A program made the position numbers and the translations under genes. The notes under the pieces were generated by a model. That model saw nothing but the letters and a program-made list of their open reading frames with translations, did not search any database and was not told where the DNA came from. From assembly GCA_021463165.1 (NCBI GenBank), contig JAJTWY010000003.1:124001-188000 (forward strand): a DNA stretch of 64,000 nt, in the 5' to 3' direction. This document shows, piece after piece, positions 22,901 through 33,647 of this stretch (position 1 is the first letter of the stretch; every line of letters starts with the position of its first letter). The DNA is from Pyrinomonadaceae bacterium. GTDB taxonomy: Bacteria; Acidobacteriota; Blastocatellia; Pyrinomonadales; Pyrinomonadaceae.

Positions 22901-23329
22901 CTACAGTTTCTCAGTATGCTCAAATCCGAAGCGTATCGCCGCTCGGAGCACGTCAATGTTGATGTCTTTCAGCGTTTTGAAACGGATACAATATCCGGTC
23001 ACGCTCGCTTTCCCCAGGGTGCTTGCGAATGTCTCAGCTAGATATTTCTTATCTTCGATACCCATGATGTAAACCGAGATACCGTTTGTCGTCGCGCTCA
23101 GGCCGATCTGATAGAACTCTCTCGTTCCATCCGCGGTTTTGTGGTCGCGGGATCCGTATCCAATATTAGGGTTGGAAACAACCTTGCCTTCGTCGTTCTT
23201 CCCCGAAAGGAACCACAACTTGCATCCGGGCATTACGCCTAAGATCATTCGATGCAGTTCCTGCATCTCGCCACGCTTCGGCTCAAGCTGTCCGCTAATA
23301 TACTCGCGAATTTGTTGCTGTGCGGTCAT
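22901..23329 (-). CDS. DUF1801-like protein, copy 2
   Basis: Paralogue of 21130..21552; the ORF upstream of [11 protein letters not shown] is non-coding spill-over. Confidence 0.7.
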   Translation of the reverse strand: MTAQQQIREYISGQLEPKRGEMQELHRMILGVMPGCKLWFLSGKNDEGKVVSNPNIGYGSRDHKTADGTREFYQIGLSATTNGISVYIMGIEDKKYLAETFASTLGKASVTGYCIRFKTLKDINIDVLRAAIRFGFEHTEKL

Positions 23330-23436
23330 ATGGAAAAGAAGCCTATCACAGAGCGAACGGAGAGACGCCAAGTAAATAGAACGCCCGAAATACATTTCTC
23401 GAAAACACTTTGTGTACTCTGTGTCTCCGTGGTGAA
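23330..23436. repeat. Interspersed-repeat-like spacer with CTCTGTGTCTCCGTGGTGAA end
   Basis: TTTGTGTACTCTGTGTCTCCGTGGTGAA and CACAGAGCGAACGGAGAGACGCC, resembling low-complexity intergenic elements seen in many bacterial genomes. Confidence 0.4.
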
Positions 23437-24036
23437 TCACCAGTCTTCGTCGATCTGCGGCGAACCGCTTTTTACATCGCCGTCGCGTTCGTAGGTTGCG
23501 CAGATGATGCCCTTGGGCGCGATCTGGCTGCTCGTAACTTTGAACGAAGCCGGGATCGTGCCGTCCTGGAACAGACGTTTTCCCGTGCCAAGCGTGACCG
23601 GAATTATCATTAGCTCGAGCGCATCGACGAGGTCGGCTTTGAATAGCGTTTGAAGCAGAGCCGCACTTCCGAAAATCTGAATATCGGGGCCGTTGGCTTG
23701 TTTCAATTCGCGAACGCTCTCGGCAACATCGCCGCTCAGAAAGACGTTTGGCTCCCAATCGCTTGAGTCGCGCGTGTTCGATGCGACGTACTTGGTTGCA
23801 GTCATAACGTTCGGCCAAAAATTCGAATGCGTCGGCCAATACGTTTCCCAACTTTCGAAGGTCTTTCGTCCCAGCAACAGATCGACCTGTTTGCCAAGCC
23901 GCTCTTGCACTACGGCTCCGGTCACCTCGTCGGCAAACGGAAAGAACCACCCGCCGTGCTTGAATCCATCGCCGTCATCCGAATTCTGTATCACACCGTC
24001 GAGCGTCATAAATTCACATGCTATCAATTTTCTCAT
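23437..24036 (-). CDS. Dihydrofolate reductase family (RibD C-terminal-like) protein
   Basis: [71 protein letters not shown]. Confidence 0.9.
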   Translation of the reverse strand: MRKLIACEFMTLDGVIQNSDDGDGFKHGGWFFPFADEVTGAVVQERLGKQVDLLLGRKTFESWETYWPTHSNFWPNVMTATKYVASNTRDSSDWEPNVFLSGDVAESVRELKQANGPDIQIFGSAALLQTLFKADLVDALELMIIPVTLGTGKRLFQDGTIPASFKVTSSQIAPKGIICATYERDGDVKSGSPQIDEDW

Positions 24037-24052
24037 TATTCCAACTCCTTTT

Positions 24053-24775
24053 TTATGAATGTTTGTGGCCGTCGGCCATTGGCGCAGGCGACCCATCAGA
24101 ATATCGGTCGACCGGAATGACGAATTGCGTCAGGTGGAAGGTCGGGTCGGCAAGCCCCATGATCGGCGAACCCTTGGTGTTGGCTCCCCATATCGCCGGG
24201 TCAACGTCCGAGTAGAAGAACATCAAGTGGGGCGGCCAGTGCGGAGCCACATCGCCGCCATATCCTTGTTTGCCCATCATGTAGCACATCGCTCCGCTCT
24301 CCATCGCGGGGAGTTCTTTTCTTGCGATCATGGTCGCAATGCTCGAATTGACGTGGGCAAGGTCGAATCCAGCCAACCCAAGCTCGGTGATCTTTGAGAT
24401 TGCCAAAAGATAGGAGCGGGCGGCCGATGCATTCGCGCACATAGGAACTCGAACCTTCGGATTCCAAAAATCCGGATCCGCCGCGGACGACCAGCCGCGC
24501 CCGACGATACAAACAAACCCGTTTGCACCGGCCGAGGCCTTCTCAAAGCCGCGCCGCCCCATTGTCCAGATCTCTGCGTGGTCGGATATCGCAGCCGGTG
24601 CCGCGCTTTTCGCAAGAGCGATCTCCGAACTTCGCTCCATCAAATACTGCTCGATCGGAGCCATTTTCGAATAGAGCTGTTTTGTATCCTGAGCCTCCAC
24701 TGATCGCAGCCCGACAACCGCGATCGCGAAAATAAATGCGCTCAATATAATGTGTCTTGTGAGTCCTTTTTTCAT
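24053..24775 (-). CDS. Hypothetical secreted protein
   Basis: Signal peptide; conserved-looking [25 protein letters not shown]. Confidence 0.7.
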   Translation of the reverse strand: MKKGLTRHIILSAFIFAIAVVGLRSVEAQDTKQLYSKMAPIEQYLMERSSEIALAKSAAPAAISDHAEIWTMGRRGFEKASAGANGFVCIVGRGWSSAADPDFWNPKVRVPMCANASAARSYLLAISKITELGLAGFDLAHVNSSIATMIARKELPAMESGAMCYMMGKQGYGGDVAPHWPPHLMFFYSDVDPAIWGANTKGSPIMGLADPTFHLTQFVIPVDRYSDGSPAPMADGHKHS

Positions 24776-24786
24776 GATCTTTCTCT

Positions 24787-25275
<489 letters not shown>

Positions 25276-25352
25276 ATCGTTTCTCCTGTTTTTCGTATTG
25301 CCGAGGCCCGCGTGTAAACAAGGGCGTAATATGGGCGTTGAACATTACGCCC

Positions 25353-25682
25353 TTACTTACGTGCAGGCTTCTGCTTTTTCATCACCTCAAGCACCTCGCC
25401 GAGTTGCTCGTACCGCGCTTCCCAGATCTTCCTGTACTGTTCGAGCCATTCGTCGATCTCTTTCATCTTGTCGATCTCCAGCCGGTAATAGATCTCGCGG
25501 CCCTTCTGCTCCTGCGTAACTATCTCGCATTCGGTCAGAATGCGCAGATGCTTCGAAACGGCCTGCCGTGTCGAGTCAAAATGCTGAGCGAGGGCATTCG
25601 GCGTCATCGCTTGCATCGCGATCAAAGCAATGATCGCCCGTCTCGTCGGGTCGGCAATAGCTTGAAAAACGTCACGCTTCAT
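25353..25682 (-). CDS. ArsR-family HTH transcriptional regulator
   Basis: [55 protein letters not shown]; internal ATG 25682 preferred over the ORF start 25718. Confidence 0.92.
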   Translation of the reverse strand: MKRDVFQAIADPTRRAIIALIAMQAMTPNALAQHFDSTRQAVSKHLRILTECEIVTQEQKGREIYYRLEIDKMKEIDEWLEQYRKIWEARYEQLGEVLEVMKKQKPARK

Positions 25683-25698
25683 ATCAACGAGCGCAAGT

Positions 25699-25745
25699 AT
25701 GCAACCAAACGGTTGCATATGTCAAGCGCAACCGAACGGTTTCGT
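25699..25745. promoter_or_regulatory. Tandem inverted-repeat operator candidate for the ArsR gene
   Basis: ATGCAACC-AAAC-GGTTGCAT (25699-25718, perfect) and GCGCAACC-GAAC-GGTTTCGT (25726-25745, imperfect). Confidence 0.75.
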
Positions 25746-26158
25746 AAATAATTTGCCGGAGGTAGAAATCGTGATAATCTTTTGCCCGCAAATAGCGCGA
25801 ATAACCCAAATCGAAGATCGATATTCTCGCTTACTTATTCTTAAAATCGAGAGTGAGCTGCTGTCGGGCGAGTAGTACGAGCGAGCCGGCGGAAAATGCC
25901 CCGGGGAGGTCGGCCCGTTCGCGATCGAAGGCGCGGAGTCGGACGATACGCTCGTCGTTCACGCGGCACGTGTACCGCGGAACCGTGACACCGCGGTTTC
26001 AACCCCGTGCGGCTGTGGATCTTTTGGCTTCGGATGTTTCATGCTTCGGCCGCATTTTGGCGAGGATGTTTCGTGATCTTTTGATCAGGGTCTATAATGT
26101 TGGCGACAAATATTCGTTTTCAAACACAGAGCCGCTGCATGCGAAGTAGGAGATACAT

Positions 26159-28760
26159 ATGCGAGCCGCCGGAATATCTGGGTCGATCGCGAAGACCTTC
26201 CTCACGTGGTTATTCTTCATCATAACGGCATCCGCCGCTCAGATCGATATACCGCCGCCGGCCGGGAGCGGAGCTTTTGGAATGAACGTTTACGCTCTAG
26301 CGAGCGGAAATTACGTTGTTACCGATCCGTCCTGGGATAGTGCAGGCGGCGTTGTCAATGTCGGTGCCGTTTATTTATATTCGCCGAGTGGTACGTTGAT
26401 TAGCGTGGTATCGGGCAGCACCGCGAACGACGGAATAGGAAGTAATGGCGTGTATCTGCTCGCAAACGGCAACTTTGTGATCGCGAGCCAATTCTGGAAT
26501 AACGGTGCAATTACTTCGGCGGGTGCGCTGACATACTGCAGTGGTACGACAGGATGCTCGGGTACCGTCTCGGTGGCGAATTCTCTGGTCGGAACCTCAA
26601 ATTTCGATCGTGTCAGCGCAATGGTCGAGCTTCCCAACGGCAGCTATGTCGCCCTCACTCCTCGGTGGACAAAGGGCGTGATCGCTCAGGTCGGTGCGGT
26701 CACGTTCTGCCCGGCCTCCGGCTGCATCGGCCCGATCACGGCGGCCAACTCACTGACCGGTTCGACGGCGAACGACCGCGTCGGCAGCGAAGGTATAACC
26801 ATACTGTCTGACGGCGACTTCGTGGTCTCAACCTATTTCTGGAACAACGGGGCCGTGGAAGACGCGGGGGCGGCGACATTCTGCAGCGGCACATCGGGCT
26901 GTCCAATAGCTTCCGTTTCGCCGACGAATTCGGTGGTCGGCTCGGCCCGTGACGATCTTCAATCGAAGATCTTGCCCTTGCCGAACGGCGACTTTGTGGT
27001 CGCCAGCCCGTTCTGGGACAGCGGAGCGACGACCGACCTCGGCGCGGTGCGCCACTGCAGCGGAACACGTGGGCCCCCACACCAGCGCGAATTCGCTCGT
27101 CGGTACCACTGCCGGCGATTTCGTGGGCAGCGGATTTAGGCATGAAGGTGCGGAAACGCCAACTTCCGGTCTCGTGATCCTTTCGGACGGCGATTACCTC
27201 ATCGTTAGTCCATCGTGGGGCAGTGGCGGAATTGCCCGTATGGGAGCGGTAACCTACTGCAGTGGAACCACGGGCTGTACGGGCTCAATAACCACCGGAA
27301 CTTCGCTCGTTGGATCGGCCAGCAACGACCGTATCGGCGGCTCGGGGGTATATGCCCTTCCAAATGGCAGATATGTGGTCGGGAGTCCCGATTGGCAAAA
27401 CGGAACGGCGTTTAGTGCCGGTGCCGTGACATTTTGCGGAGCTTCAGCAGGGTGCGTCGGTCCCGTGTCCACCGCCAATTCGCTCGTTGGCACAAGGATC
27501 AACGAGCGCGTTGGCACTGGAATCGTGCCGCTCTCAACCGGCAATTACATAGTGCGGAGCCCGAATTGGCGTGGCACCGGAATCGGATTCGGAGCTGCGA
27601 CATTTTGCCCCGCAGCAACGGGATGCGTGGGTACGATCTCCGCGGCGAATTCCCTGGTCGGCACGACGGATGGCGATGCGGTCGGGGAGCTTGGTGTTAC
27701 GGGGCTGTCGGATGGACGTTACATCGTCCAAACCCGGAGCTGGGACAACGGCGATATAGCAAATGTCGGCGCCGTCACATTATGTCCGGCGACAGGCTGC
27801 ATGGGAACCATCTCACCAGCCAATTCCCTCGTTGGTTCTCTTGCGGGCAATTTTGTCGGTTCAAACGTTACCGTGCTTACTAACGGAAATTACGTCGTGG
27901 GCAGCAACTTTTGGGACAGCGGCTCGGCGGCCGATATCGGCGCTGTTACATTTTGCGGAGGTGCTTTGGGTTGTGTCGGCCCGGTCTCGGATTCAAACAG
28001 CCTTACCGGCGCCACGCCAGGTGATCAGGTTGGCGTCTATCCGGCCGTTGCCCTGACGAATGGCAGCTATGTTGTCAACAGCAGGATGTGGGACAACGGA
28101 ACGGCTACCGACGCGGGGGCATTGACCTGGTGTTCCGGAACGACCGGATGCTCAGGGGCGGTCACTCCTTCAAATTCACTTGTTGGATCGACGACCAACG
28201 ACCGGATCGGATCGATCCTGCCGCAGACTACGTTCGTGAACAGTGTTGTCGCTATTCCGAACGGTCGTTGGATAGCATTTAGCGGCTTTTGGGACAACGG
28301 TACGGCAACCGATGCTGGCGCCGTCACCTACGGTATCGGCACCATGCCGACCGTCGGCGCTCTGACGGCTGTGAACAGTGTTCGCGGTGCTCTGACAAAC
28401 TCAGGCCAGCAACTGGTGGCTTTCGTGAATCCAGTGGACGCCAACATGATCGTTGGCCGCAGTCGCGAAAACGCTGTTACGATATTCGCATTCGACAGCG
28501 GCGGTTCCCTGGTTCAGGTGTCGGGTCGCGTCACCACACCGGCTGGCCTTCCCGTCAGGAATGCCGTGGTGTCGATCATCAATAACCAGGGTGTTCGCCG
28601 TACGGCGACAACAAGCTCGTTCGGCGTTTATACGTTCGCGAATATCGCATCCGGTACAGACTACACAATAACCGTCAGCTCAAAGCGCTATCGCTTTGCG
28701 CCGCGTCAATTGAACGTAAACGGAAATCTGACTAACATCGATTTCGTCGGTCTCGAGTAA
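26159..28760 (+). CDS. Secreted tandem-repeat (~60 aa repeats) protein with C-terminal carboxypeptidase-regulatory-like domain; split by a frameshift near 27070
   Basis: ORFs 26159..27139 and 26949..28760 carry the same ANSLVGSTANDR..GxFVV..WxNGxxxDAGAVTFC repeats and join in different frames. Confidence 0.75.
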
Positions 28761-28762
28761 CG

Positions 28763-29998
28763 TTAGTAGATCATTCTCGTCTTTATCGTTCCCTTGATGT
28801 CCTTCAGGATCTCAAAGGCTTCTTTTGAGAGTGCGGAGTCCATGTCGAGGATAACGTAGCCAATGGTTTCGTTGGTTTTCAGGTACTGGCCGACGATGTT
28901 GATGCCCCGCTTCGACAGGCGTGAATTTATTTCACCGAGGACGCCCGGGACGTTTTCGTGTATATGCAGGATGCGGTGTGTTCCAGCCTGCGGAGGGAGC
29001 GAAACGGGCGGAACCGTGTGCGAGCCTTCGCTGGTCCCGAATTCCAGATATTTGATGAGTTTCGCGGTCACATCGAGGCCAATATTGGCCTGTGCTTCCT
29101 CGGTCGAGCCGCCAATGTGCGGAGTGAGGATGACGTTTGGCAGGTTCTGCAGGACGGTTTCGAAATGGTCGCCGTTCTTTTCCGGTTCGATCGGGAAAAC
29201 ATCGATCGCGGCGCCGGAGAGATGGCCAGCTTCTAAATTTCTTTTCAGCGAATTGAGATCGACTATGTCACCTCGGCTATAATTGATCAAAATGCTCCCC
29301 TTCGGCATCAACGCGAGCTCCGCGTCGTCGATCATTCCGCGCGTGGTGGCGTCGGATGGCACGTGGAGCGTGACGATGTTCGACCGCTCAAGAAGCTCTC
29401 GAAGGTCGCGGACCTGTTTGGCGTTGCCGTGCGGGAGTTTGACCGCCGAGTCGTAGTAAAGGACGTTCATCCCCATCGCCTCGGCCAGATTTGACACCTG
29501 CGAGCCTATATTGCCGTAGCCGATAATCCCGAGGGTTTTGCCGCGAAGCTCGAAACTGCCCGTAGCGTCCTTTAGCCATTCACCCCGATGGGCCGCGGCG
29601 TTCTTGTCGGCGACTTTACGGATCAGCATCACGCAAAGCCCGATCACGAGCTCGGCCACCGAACGTGTGTTCGAATAGGGGGCATTGAAAACCGCTACGC
29701 CTTTCTCGGTCGCCGCCTTCAGATCGACCTGATTCACGCCGATGCAAAAGCATCCGACCGCAAGCAGCTTGTCGGCCGCTTCGATCACGGCCTTTGTTAT
29801 CTGGGTCTTTGACCGAATGCCGATCAGGTGAACGCCTTTCACAGCCTCGATCAGTTGCTCTTCGCTCAAGGCCCCACCGAGCCGTTCGATCTCAAAATAA
29901 CCGCCTGCGTTCAGCTCCGCCACCGCCGAATCCGAAATATTTTCCAGCAGAAGTATCCTGATCTTGGCTCGCGGATATGATGTCAGTGCTGCGCTCAT
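28763..29998 (-). CDS. serA: D-3-phosphoglycerate dehydrogenase with C-terminal ACT domain
   Basis: LLAVGCFCIGVNQVDL..GKTLGIIGYGNIGSQV..NYSRGDIVDL..ILTPHIGGSTEEAQ; start MSAALTSYPRAKIRILLLENIS gives about 411 aa. Confidence 0.93.
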   Translation of the reverse strand: MSAALTSYPRAKIRILLLENISDSAVAELNAGGYFEIERLGGALSEEQLIEAVKGVHLIGIRSKTQITKAVIEAADKLLAVGCFCIGVNQVDLKAATEKGVAVFNAPYSNTRSVAELVIGLCVMLIRKVADKNAAAHRGEWLKDATGSFELRGKTLGIIGYGNIGSQVSNLAEAMGMNVLYYDSAVKLPHGNAKQVRDLRELLERSNIVTLHVPSDATTRGMIDDAELALMPKGSILINYSRGDIVDLNSLKRNLEAGHLSGAAIDVFPIEPEKNGDHFETVLQNLPNVILTPHIGGSTEEAQANIGLDVTAKLIKYLEFGTSEGSHTVPPVSLPPQAGTHRILHIHENVPGVLGEINSRLSKRGINIVGQYLKTNETIGYVILDMDSALSKEAFEILKDIKGTIKTRMIY

Positions 29999-30099
29999 AA
30001 AAAGCGCGATTATAGCAAAAAACGAGAGCCAGCGGTTTTTCGCTTTTCCATCATTGTCGATTAAAATCACCTAAAGTAAGTCGAGCGAGGGAGCTAGGT

Positions 30100-31482
30100 A
30101 TGAGCGAAAACAAACAGACGCGTCGCGAGATGCTGCGGAATACGGCGTTGGCGGGATTCGGCATAAGCCTCTTTGCCCTTGAGACCAAAGCAGCCGCGTC
30201 AGATGAGAACCTACTGGGCGAACTTATCGCCGGGCCGGCACCGGTCGGCAAGACGATGATCGGCGTGCCGTTCGAGCGGCGCGATACGGTCCGTGTGGCG
30301 ATGATAGGCACCGGTTTACGTGGGCGAAGCATATTGAGCGAGTTCGTCAATATCCCGAATGTCAAGATCACGGCTATTTGCGACATCGTTCAGGAGAAGG
30401 CTGATAAAGCCAAAGCTATAGTCGAAAAGGCAGGGCAACCGGCACCTGCAGTTTATGTAAAAGGTGACCGTGGCTACACGGAATTGCTCAAGCGCGACGA
30501 CATCGATGTCGTTTATATCGCAACTCCCTGGGAATGGCACGTACCGCAGGCGCTCGCCACGATGAACGCCGGCAAGCATGCATGCAGCGAGGTTCCCGCG
30601 GCTTATACCCTAAAGGAACTGTGGCAGCTCGTCGATACATCCGAACGCACCCGGAAGCACATGATGATGATGGAGAATTGTTGTTACGATTACGACGAGC
30701 TTCTGATTCTCAATATGGTTCGCGCGGGTGTATTTGGCGAGCTTGTTCATGGCGAAGGGGCCTATAACCACGACCTAAGAGAGATCTTGTTTGAAACAAA
30801 GGACGAAGGACTCTGGCGGCGTGCCCATCACACCCTGCGCGACAGCAATCTCTACCCGACCCATGGCCTCGGTCCGGTTGCGAATTATATGGATATCAAT
30901 CGCGGCGATAAATTCGATTTTATGGTCGCGATGAGTTCGGGCAGCCTTGGCCTACAGGAATTTAGGAAAGAGAAATTGGCGGCTGACGATCCGAGGCAGA
31001 AAGAGGTCTATAAGTGCGGTGATTACAACACGAACCTGATCAAAACTGCGAAAGGCAGGACGATCCTCGTGCAGCATAACGTTAGCACTCCGCGGCCATA
31101 CGACCGGATCAATCTTATCCAGGGAACAAAGGGAATATTTCGCGATTATCCATCGCGGATCTACATCGAGAAGGACAAGGGCGGGCATCAATGGCAGCCC
31201 GTCGATGCATACAAGGCAAAATACGAGCACAACCTGTGGCGTGTTGTCGGCGAGCAGGCCCGAAAACTCGGCGGCCACGGCGGTATGGACTACCTGATGT
31301 GCTGGCGCCTCGTCGAATGTTTCCGCCAGGGCCTTGTCCCCGACATGGATGTTTACGATGCCGCAGCCTGGTCGGCTCCCGGGCCGCTCAGCGAGATTTC
31401 GGTTCAGAAGGGCTCGATGCCGGTGAAGTTTCCTGATTTTACAAGAGGGAAGTGGAGCGAGAAGCGGATGTCGATTCCCTGA
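30100..31482 (+). CDS. Gfo/Idh/MocA family oxidoreductase with Tat-like signal
   Basis: TRREMLRNTALAGFGISLFA; VRVAMIGTGLRGRSIL; VVYIATPWEWH..GKHACSEVPAA. Confidence 0.88.
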   Translation: MSENKQTRREMLRNTALAGFGISLFALETKAAASDENLLGELIAGPAPVGKTMIGVPFERRDTVRVAMIGTGLRGRSILSEFVNIPNVKITAICDIVQEKADKAKAIVEKAGQPAPAVYVKGDRGYTELLKRDDIDVVYIATPWEWHVPQALATMNAGKHACSEVPAAYTLKELWQLVDTSERTRKHMMMMENCCYDYDELLILNMVRAGVFGELVHGEGAYNHDLREILFETKDEGLWRRAHHTLRDSNLYPTHGLGPVANYMDINRGDKFDFMVAMSSGSLGLQEFRKEKLAADDPRQKEVYKCGDYNTNLIKTAKGRTILVQHNVSTPRPYDRINLIQGTKGIFRDYPSRIYIEKDKGGHQWQPVDAYKAKYEHNLWRVVGEQARKLGGHGGMDYLMCWRLVECFRQGLVPDMDVYDAAAWSAPGPLSEISVQKGSMPVKFPDFTRGKWSEKRMSIP

Positions 31483-31543
31483 TTCCAGAAGATTCTTAGA
31501 GTTGCTGCCCACGGATTACCGAGATTGCGGCTATAATGACAAC

Positions 31544-32416
31544 ATGCAGAGCGATTTCCTGGCTGTTGAAGACCTGCCCGAGTACTCGGTACTTACCGGC
31601 GACTCGATGCGTGTACTTCCGTCACTTCCAGCCGAGTGCATACAGAGTTGTATAACTTCGCCGCCCTATTGGGGATTGCGGGATTACGCACACCCGGACC
31701 AGATTGGGGCAGAGCTCTCACCAGCGGATTATGTCAATAACCTTGTTGCCCTTTTTCAGGAAGTTAGGCGCGTACTTCGTGACGATGGTACGCTCTGGTT
31801 AAATGTGGGCGATGGATATGCTCGCAACGGTGGCACGGGACGGCACGGACCAAATGCGATTGTTGGAAACACAAAGAAGTTGATACAAAAACGAAACTGC
31901 AAGGTGCCCGATGTCTGGGGCCTTAAGGATCGGGATCTAATGGGCCTCCCTTGGCGCGTAGCATTTGCGCTTCAAGAAGATGGATGGTATCTCCGCTCCC
32001 GCATTACATGGGTTAAGAAAACTCCAATGCCCGAAAGTGTAAGTAACAGACCCACGACTTCGACAGAAGAGATATTTCTTTTCGCTAAGAACCAAAAGTA
32101 TTTCTACGATAGGGATGGGTTTCGAGAACCTACAGGGGCCAATTTGCGTAATTTCTGGACGCTAGGGCCGGACTCGAACTCTAATGGTCATCCTGCCGCA
32201 TATCCACGAGAACTTGCTCGACGTTGCATTCTTCTGGGGTCAAAGGCGGGCGACTTGATTCTTGACCCTTTCGCTGGTTCGGGCACAACAGGAATTGCGG
32301 CCAACGAACTAGGTAGACGCGCTATTCTTATCGAACTTAACGAAGACTATGTTAGATCGTGCCGAACCCGCGGAGAAAAGGTGCAAAGAGACCTTTACTC
32401 CCGACAGACTGCTTAA
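31544..32416 (+). CDS. DNA methyltransferase (N4-cytosine/N6-adenine type) of a restriction-modification system
   Basis: Catalytic TSPPYWGLRDY and SAM motif DPFAGSGTTG; convergent with restriction endonuclease. Confidence 0.92.
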   Translation: MQSDFLAVEDLPEYSVLTGDSMRVLPSLPAECIQSCITSPPYWGLRDYAHPDQIGAELSPADYVNNLVALFQEVRRVLRDDGTLWLNVGDGYARNGGTGRHGPNAIVGNTKKLIQKRNCKVPDVWGLKDRDLMGLPWRVAFALQEDGWYLRSRITWVKKTPMPESVSNRPTTSTEEIFLFAKNQKYFYDRDGFREPTGANLRNFWTLGPDSNSNGHPAAYPRELARRCILLGSKAGDLILDPFAGSGTTGIAANELGRRAILIELNEDYVRSCRTRGEKVQRDLYSRQTA

Positions 32417-32417
32417 G

Positions 32418-33290
32418 CTAAATTGCTAGGTCGAGGGGCAAATCACTAATGTCCTTTAGGCGTTTCCCATCGATCATTATCTTCAGAATATCCGACGCAA
32501 CGTCGCTGTCGTAGTCTTCGACAGCGGCGATAAGTTCAGGCAGGGCAAAATGATAAACGCAGTCGATATCGCCGGTCCCCAAGGCGATTGAGGCAATTCT
32601 CGACGGTAGTGGCTCGGCAATAACAGCAACAATATGCGGCAAGTGCCCTTTACGATTTCGCATTAAGTTAAGAGCTTCAGACCTTGCGTTTTGAACTCTA
32701 TCACTCCGAATTGTCCATTTACAAGAAATGCTCGCGTGCAAAAGCGGCGAAGGATTATAGAGCTTTCGAAGACTTGCTCTCGTTGCAATGGTTTGATCAA
32801 CTAGGTTCTTTTCTGAGTTTATGACGTCATCGCGTTCGGGTTCACGCCAAACTACGATATCCGGCGTTATGGTGTAATCACTTCCAAGCGCAGCCGCCAA
32901 ATCCGGATCCCGTTTTGCCGCCATTTCCAAAGCTATGAGGTGCTCATACTGCTCGTACTTTGCGATTTCAGAACGATTTCTTTGTCCGACAAGTTTAATT
33001 CCCCATGAACCGGGTCGCAGATGACCTAGCTGTCGAAAAGTAAGTTCAATGTAGTTCCGACAAACTTCCTCAAATTTGCTTCCAGATGTTTGACCAGCAA
33101 GCCGCATCCCAATTGTTTCAGGGCCAAGTCTGCTAAGAATACCCTTTGCAATTGCCACACTCGCTGCACTATCCTTATCGGCGTTGGTTGGAATTCCCCT
33201 GTCGTCTGACAACAAGACCGTTTCAAGCAGTGTTGCGTGAAAGCCCCGTCGTGCTTTGTCGAACGCCGATTTTGTTGTGCGCTTTTTCAT
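32418..33290 (-). CDS. Type II restriction endonuclease, NgoMIV-like
   Basis: LGSDYTITPDIVVW, LLHASISCKWTIRSDRVQNARSEALNLMRNRKGHLPHIV, IALGTGDIDCVYHFAL, GKRLKDISDLPLDLA closely match recalled R.NgoMIV sequence. Confidence 0.9.
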   Translation of the reverse strand: MKKRTTKSAFDKARRGFHATLLETVLLSDDRGIPTNADKDSAASVAIAKGILSRLGPETIGMRLAGQTSGSKFEEVCRNYIELTFRQLGHLRPGSWGIKLVGQRNRSEIAKYEQYEHLIALEMAAKRDPDLAAALGSDYTITPDIVVWREPERDDVINSEKNLVDQTIATRASLRKLYNPSPLLHASISCKWTIRSDRVQNARSEALNLMRNRKGHLPHIVAVIAEPLPSRIASIALGTGDIDCVYHFALPELIAAVEDYDSDVASDILKIMIDGKRLKDISDLPLDLAI

Positions 33291-33300
33291 AACCTTGGGA

Positions 33301-33540
33301 TCAATAACGGTAGGAGTTTAGGTCGTTTAGTTGCTCAAGCTTATTTCTGAGGAACCAAGAGAGCTTTTCCGCTTTTTTCGCCGACAACTCAATGTGATAA
33401 TGCGTATCCGTATTCTTCATTGAGGGAGTGAAAAGCATTACGAATCCATCCTCCTCATCCCAACCTATGTACAGGTTGTCTCGTTCGGTATCTCTTATAC
33501 TTTCACCCGAACCTCTTCCTCCGATTGGATACTTCAACAT
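33301..33540 (-). CDS. Hypothetical small protein upstream of the restriction endonuclease
   Basis: MLKYPIGGRGSGESIRDTERDNLYIGWDEEDGF; the ORF start at 33570 lies in the lpdA remnant, so ATG 33540 is more likely. Confidence 0.55.
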   Translation of the reverse strand: MLKYPIGGRGSGESIRDTERDNLYIGWDEEDGFVMLFTPSMKNTDTHYHIELSAKKAEKLSWFLRNKLEQLNDLNSYRY

Positions 33541-33547
33541 ATAGGCC

Positions 33548-33634
33548 TTACATATGTATCGTGAGATCATGCACGCCCTCGGCGGCTTCCATTACGGCTT
33601 CGGAGACGGTTGGGTGGGCGTGGATGATGCGGCC
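33548..33634 (-). repeat. Displaced second copy of the lpdA 3' end (29 codons including stop)
   Basis: Encodes GRIIHAHPTVSEAVMEAAEGVHDLTIHM*; 80/87 nt identical to 34310..34396. Confidence 0.95.
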
Positions 33635-33647
33635 GAATAACACCTTG

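Noticed and set aside
23330-23950. N-terminal extension of ORF 22901..23950
   Set aside because: Runs through the intergenic element and antisense/out-of-frame DHFR-like sequence; the DUF1801-like protein starts at MTAQQQ (23329).
25845-26005. Short minus-strand frame ending LARQQLTLDFKNK*
   Set aside because: About 50 codons with no clear start codon and no recognised homology; may be a gene remnant but not supportable.
26400-28350. Possible CRISPR array
   Set aside because: Repeats are ~180 bp, degenerate, and encode protein repeats; no short identical repeats with unique spacers.
31483-31543. A third lpdA-end repeat at the far side of the restriction-modification genes
   Set aside because: Looked for the palindrome and the lpdA end here; none is present, so the outer boundary of the R-M module is undefined.
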